A stretch of 64,000 bases of DNA from Histomonas meleagridis (taxonomy: Eukaryota; Parabasalia; Tritrichomonadida; Dientamoebidae): positions 2,728,001-2,792,000 of the forward strand of contig WSYJ01000060.1 in assembly GCA_020186115.1 (NCBI GenBank), given 5' to 3'. Position 1 is the stretch's first letter, and every line of letters starts with the position of its first letter. Below, piece after piece: positions 61,641-64,000 of this stretch. The translations under genes and the position numbers were made by a program. The notes beneath the pieces are model-generated. The model did not search any database and was not told the origin of the DNA. It saw nothing but the letters and a program-made list of their open reading frames with translations.

Positions 61641-61840
61641 TGAAATCAATTCAAGCAGAAGAAGAAACATATAAAAATACCACAGTAATCATTGAATTTT
61701 TCAATAAATATATTTATGATATCAAATCACAAGAAGTATATTATTGATAAAATGATCGAAAACAATCTAATACATAAAAATAATACAAATAAGAGAAAAT
61801 TAATGTATTTCGCATATTACAGGAAAAAAAAGAAAAAAAA
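61620..61840 (+). pseudogene. DUF3447 N-terminal domain remnant
   Basis: Forward translation in shifting frames gives SQEVYY, IIDKMIENNLIHKNNTNK and YFAYYRKK. These match the corresponding positions of the family domain at 5601-5996 and 16520-16930 (SQEALYLIEEMIRQNLID). It lies head to head with the ankyrin remnant on the other strand, indicating rearrangement. Confidence 0.6.
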
Positions 61841-62015
61841 AATGTTGATTTCATATTTATTGCGAATGTTTTAAAATTATCTATTTGTTTCTTTGATTTT
61901 TTACTTTAATATAAGTCAAAATATGCATAGAACATTGTTAAATATTATTAAAGATCTTTTACATTTCGATTTATGTATTTTTATTATGAAAATGTTCTAA
62001 CATGAATTCTTTATT

Positions 62016-62825
62016 TTATTCTTTCTTTTTCAAAACCTTTTTAAGTGCATCATGCCTCGATTTCCCTTGTCTCATTAATGTATCAAAATCTTTTCTTTCT
62101 TCATTTGTGAGCAATTCAATTGATGCATCATCATCATCAATTGTCTCTTGAAAAAGAAATGGACTAATGCCTGCAAGGAAAAAAGCGTTTTCAAGATTAA
62201 GCAAATTATTATCAAATCCATTTTTATATGATTTTTCTGCTTTCTTTCGAACAACACTTAGTAGCGCTGGGTTAATGTCTATAAATTCTGATATACGTTG
62301 GATTTCTTTATGTTGCGCAAAGCAATTAAGATCTTTGTCGTATAATGCATCTAAATGGAGTCTGCCATAATTATCATCAAAGATATCAATGAGCTGCCGT
62401 AAATTCTCAATATTTTGTTCATTTTGTTCTTGTGGATTTTCAACTATCTCATTTTCTTCTTGATGTGTTTGTATTTCTGGTAGCATTGGTGCATCTTCCT
62501 TTATTTCTGTTAAAATTATGGGCTGTGAATTTGGTGTTTCTTCCTTTACTTCTGTTGAAATTATAGGTTGCTGTGCATTTGGAATTTTCTCTTCTTCTAT
62601 CTGACGCTTTTTTTCATAGACAACAATTCTTGAATTTTCTTGTATATTTGAAAGAGGGTTAGGATCTTTTAAAATCAAACCATTGCAAATAAATTTGTAA
62701 TCAGAATCGGGTGAAAACCCATACTGCGAAACAAGAACTTGAGTGAGTTGTTCGAGAGTTAAATCCTTTGAGATTTCTATTGTAAAACATGGTTTTTGTA
62801 GCAATTGTACTACAATTTTCAGCAT
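62016..62825 (-). CDS. Ubiquitin-like domain protein (RAD23/ubiquilin type)
   Basis: 269 residues from the ATG at 62825. Residues 1-75 form a ubiquitin-like fold (MLKIVVQLLQKPCFTIEI, LTLEQLTQVLVSQYGFSPDSDYKFICNGLILKDPNPLSNI). The middle is acidic and Gln/Glu-rich. The C-terminus has a helical domain (GRLHLDALYDKDLNCFAQH, INPALLSVVRKKAEKSY) and ends in LTNEERKDFDTLMRQGKSRHDALKKVL, which resembles a UBA-like helix bundle. Such adaptors carry ubiquitinated cargo to the proteasome. An initiator-like TCACA (62842-62838) lies 13 nt upstream. Confidence 0.75.
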   Translation of the reverse strand: MLKIVVQLLQKPCFTIEISKDLTLEQLTQVLVSQYGFSPDSDYKFICNGLILKDPNPLSNIQENSRIVVYEKKRQIEEEKIPNAQQPIISTEVKEETPNSQPIILTEIKEDAPMLPEIQTHQEENEIVENPQEQNEQNIENLRQLIDIFDDNYGRLHLDALYDKDLNCFAQHKEIQRISEFIDINPALLSVVRKKAEKSYKNGFDNNLLNLENAFFLAGISPFLFQETIDDDDASIELLTNEERKDFDTLMRQGKSRHDALKKVLKKKE

Positions 62826-62855
62826 TGAGACATGTTATGTGAAATAAACACCAAA
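62826..62855. promoter_or_regulatory. 30-bp divergent promoter
   Basis: It carries the minus-strand initiator TCACA (62842-62838). This is the shortest divergent gap in the window. Confidence 0.45.
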
Positions 62856-64000
62856 ATGAAGAAAAAAAGCATTTCTAAGCCTAAGAAGATTATGATTACC
62901 ATTTTACTTATTATAATAGGTATTGCTTTATACCTCATATTTAGAAACAAAAAAGAAGATGAAATAAGTGATCTTCCACTTCCATATATTTATAATACAG
63001 AATTTTTAAATACACTTAATACCTTCCAATCACTAGAAAATCATAACGAAATCCTTGTTATACATGGCCCCAAAGGCATTGGAAAATCAAGAGGATTATT
63101 AGAATTTTCCAATAAGGTCTTAACAGAGAATCGCCTTGTCATCAACTTTGATTTCCAAATGCTTCACAACTTCTCTACAGACTCCGATATTATTGAGTTA
63201 ATTAAACATTCTCTTATCCACAGCTTCCAAAAGTTTGATGGTCATCTTTATCGTCAGAAAAGTATCCAAGAGTCAATTGATCTTCTCAAGTCCCTTACCC
63301 ATGTCTTTCAGGTTCGTAATTCCAAATTAGAATCACACTCAATCAAAGATACCAAACTTTTACACTGTCTTAACTCCATTCTCCGACTTATTTCACCCAT
63401 TTCCGACAAGCCAGACATCTCCATCAACTTTATGTTCAAAGGATTTGAAGCGATATCCAAATCGTTCCGACCAATTATCATCATTAATTCACCCGAAAAC
63501 CTTTTCAAAGTCAACACAACACTTTCCAACACCATTTATTCAGGTTTTCTACGTTCATTACAACAATCGCAACACGACTCAACGCATTACGGAATTATCA
63601 TTGAAGTCAGTGACGAGTTATATCTTTTGGAACAACTTAAATATTATTCGGAGCATAATACGAACTTCCGTTTGTTCAAAGTTGGCGAATTTGAACTTGA
63701 AGATGCGCGTGTTCCATTTTTACCAATGTTTAAGCCAGCACAAGAACAGCGAATGTTTGAACGCTTTGGGGGAAATGGGAAACACTTTGCTTTTGTTCAT
63801 GAGTTAATGCGAAATGGGAAAACATTTAACGACGCATTTAATATGACGAAAGAGAACGTCAAAAACAATTTTATGAATTTTGTTGTTGATAAAGAAAATG
63901 TGACAAATACATTGGAAATGTTAAAAGTAATGAAAGAAAAAGAAGTGAAAATCGATTTAAATGAAGATAACTATGTAAAGGAATTGGTGAAAGAGGGAAT
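62856..64000 (+). CDS. Membrane-anchored P-loop ATPase, partial at window end
   Basis: 381 codons are visible and the frame is open to the last base, so the 3' end is outside. The ATG at 62856 is 30 nt from the divergent start. The basic N-terminus (MKKKSISKPKK) precedes a transmembrane helix (residues about 11-29), then Walker A HGPKGIGKS (70-78). A possible Walker B strand is FRPIIIINSPE, which lacks the usual Asp-Glu. The domain looks like AAA-type or archaeal-ATPase-like P-loop proteins, probably on a membrane facing the cytosol. Function is unknown. Confidence 0.75.
   Translation, partial: MKKKSISKPKKIMITILLIIIGIALYLIFRNKKEDEISDLPLPYIYNTEFLNTLNTFQSLENHNEILVIHGPKGIGKSRGLLEFSNKVLTENRLVINFDFQMLHNFSTDSDIIELIKHSLIHSFQKFDGHLYRQKSIQESIDLLKSLTHVFQVRNSKLESHSIKDTKLLHCLNSILRLISPISDKPDISINFMFKGFEAISKSFRPIIIINSPENLFKVNTTLSNTIYSGFLRSLQQSQHDSTHYGIIIEVSDELYLLEQLKYYSEHNTNFRLFKVGEFELEDARVPFLPMFKPAQEQRMFERFGGNGKHFAFVHELMRNGKTFNDAFNMTKENVKNNFMNFVVDKENVTNTLEMLKVMKEKEVKIDLNEDNYVKELVKEG

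Noticed and set aside
1-64000. tRNA or rRNA genes
   Set aside because: No cloverleaf with a TTCGA-type arm or rRNA segment was recognised by eye; a tRNAscan run would be decisive.

Overview
The window looks like nuclear DNA of a parabasalid flagellate, closest in style to Tritrichomonas or Trichomonas (the genus is inference). It is very AT-rich. Most genes are intronless and tightly packed. Many protein families are trichomonad hallmarks: DUF3447/ankyrin proteins, BspA-like leucine-rich proteins with a C-terminal membrane anchor, CK1-type kinases, MFS hexose transporters, and Rab, TBC, VPS9 and ELMO regulators. Several starts have a trichomonad-type initiator (TCA, pyrimidine, T/A) 10-30 nt upstream and Myb-like AACGTT or AACGGT boxes. 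Many stop codons read TAAA, the known trichomonad poly(A) signal. Several open frames extend upstream of the first ATG only through TTG or GTG codons, so starts here were moved to the first sensible ATG.

Layout. 1-8.7 kb is an accessory, decaying region: a Ser/Pro-rich membrane-anchored surface protein gene broken by a 4-bp duplication, a BspA-like pseudogene, an ankyrin pseudogene, and a near-identical 0.6-kb partial copy of the surface gene. 9-13.3 kb holds a degenerate P-loop protein and a hexose transporter. 14.3-18.5 kb holds two more ankyrin loci. 18.9-30.7 kb is mostly housekeeping: an unknown gene, ER chaperone GRP170, ELMO, a secreted acidic repeat protein, an armadillo-like protein, an alpha/beta hydrolase and a CK1 kinase. 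31.1-33.8 kb is the best-preserved ankyrin locus. 34.4-48.3 kb holds VPS9, eS27, SWIM-RING, MED13-like, Rab, TBC, a HEAT-repeat protein, a small coiled-coil protein and an LRR protein. 49.2-50.4 kb is a second BspA-like pseudogene. 51-59.8 kb holds an eRF1-type methyltransferase, coiled-coil proteins, a beta-propeller and a QRICH2-like axonemal candidate. 60.2-61.0 kb holds a secreted amphipathic-repeat polypeptide, 61.4-61.8 kb has ankyrin remnants, and 62-64 kb holds a ubiquitin-like protein and a membrane-anchored ATPase cut by the window edge.

Two observations stand out. (1) In the ankyrin loci, almost every ankyrin repeat is an intact 30-31-codon block separated from the next by an AT-rich insert (usually 77 nt). 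The insert carries stops or shifts the frame, yet its sequence is shared between loci, and no canonical trichomonad splice signals are visible. This looks either like a family with one atypical intron per repeat or like a 170-bp exon-plus-spacer unit amplified as a whole. (2) The gene at 60191-61030 encodes a secreted precursor with four 32-residue amphipathic helix repeats, a strongly cationic helix and a twin CX3C hairpin, laid out like an antimicrobial or membrane-active peptide precursor.

Several genes form a plausible trafficking set (Rab, TBC-GAP, VPS9-GEF, ELMO and a HEATR5/Laa1-like protein), but they are not arranged as an operon and shared function is inference.
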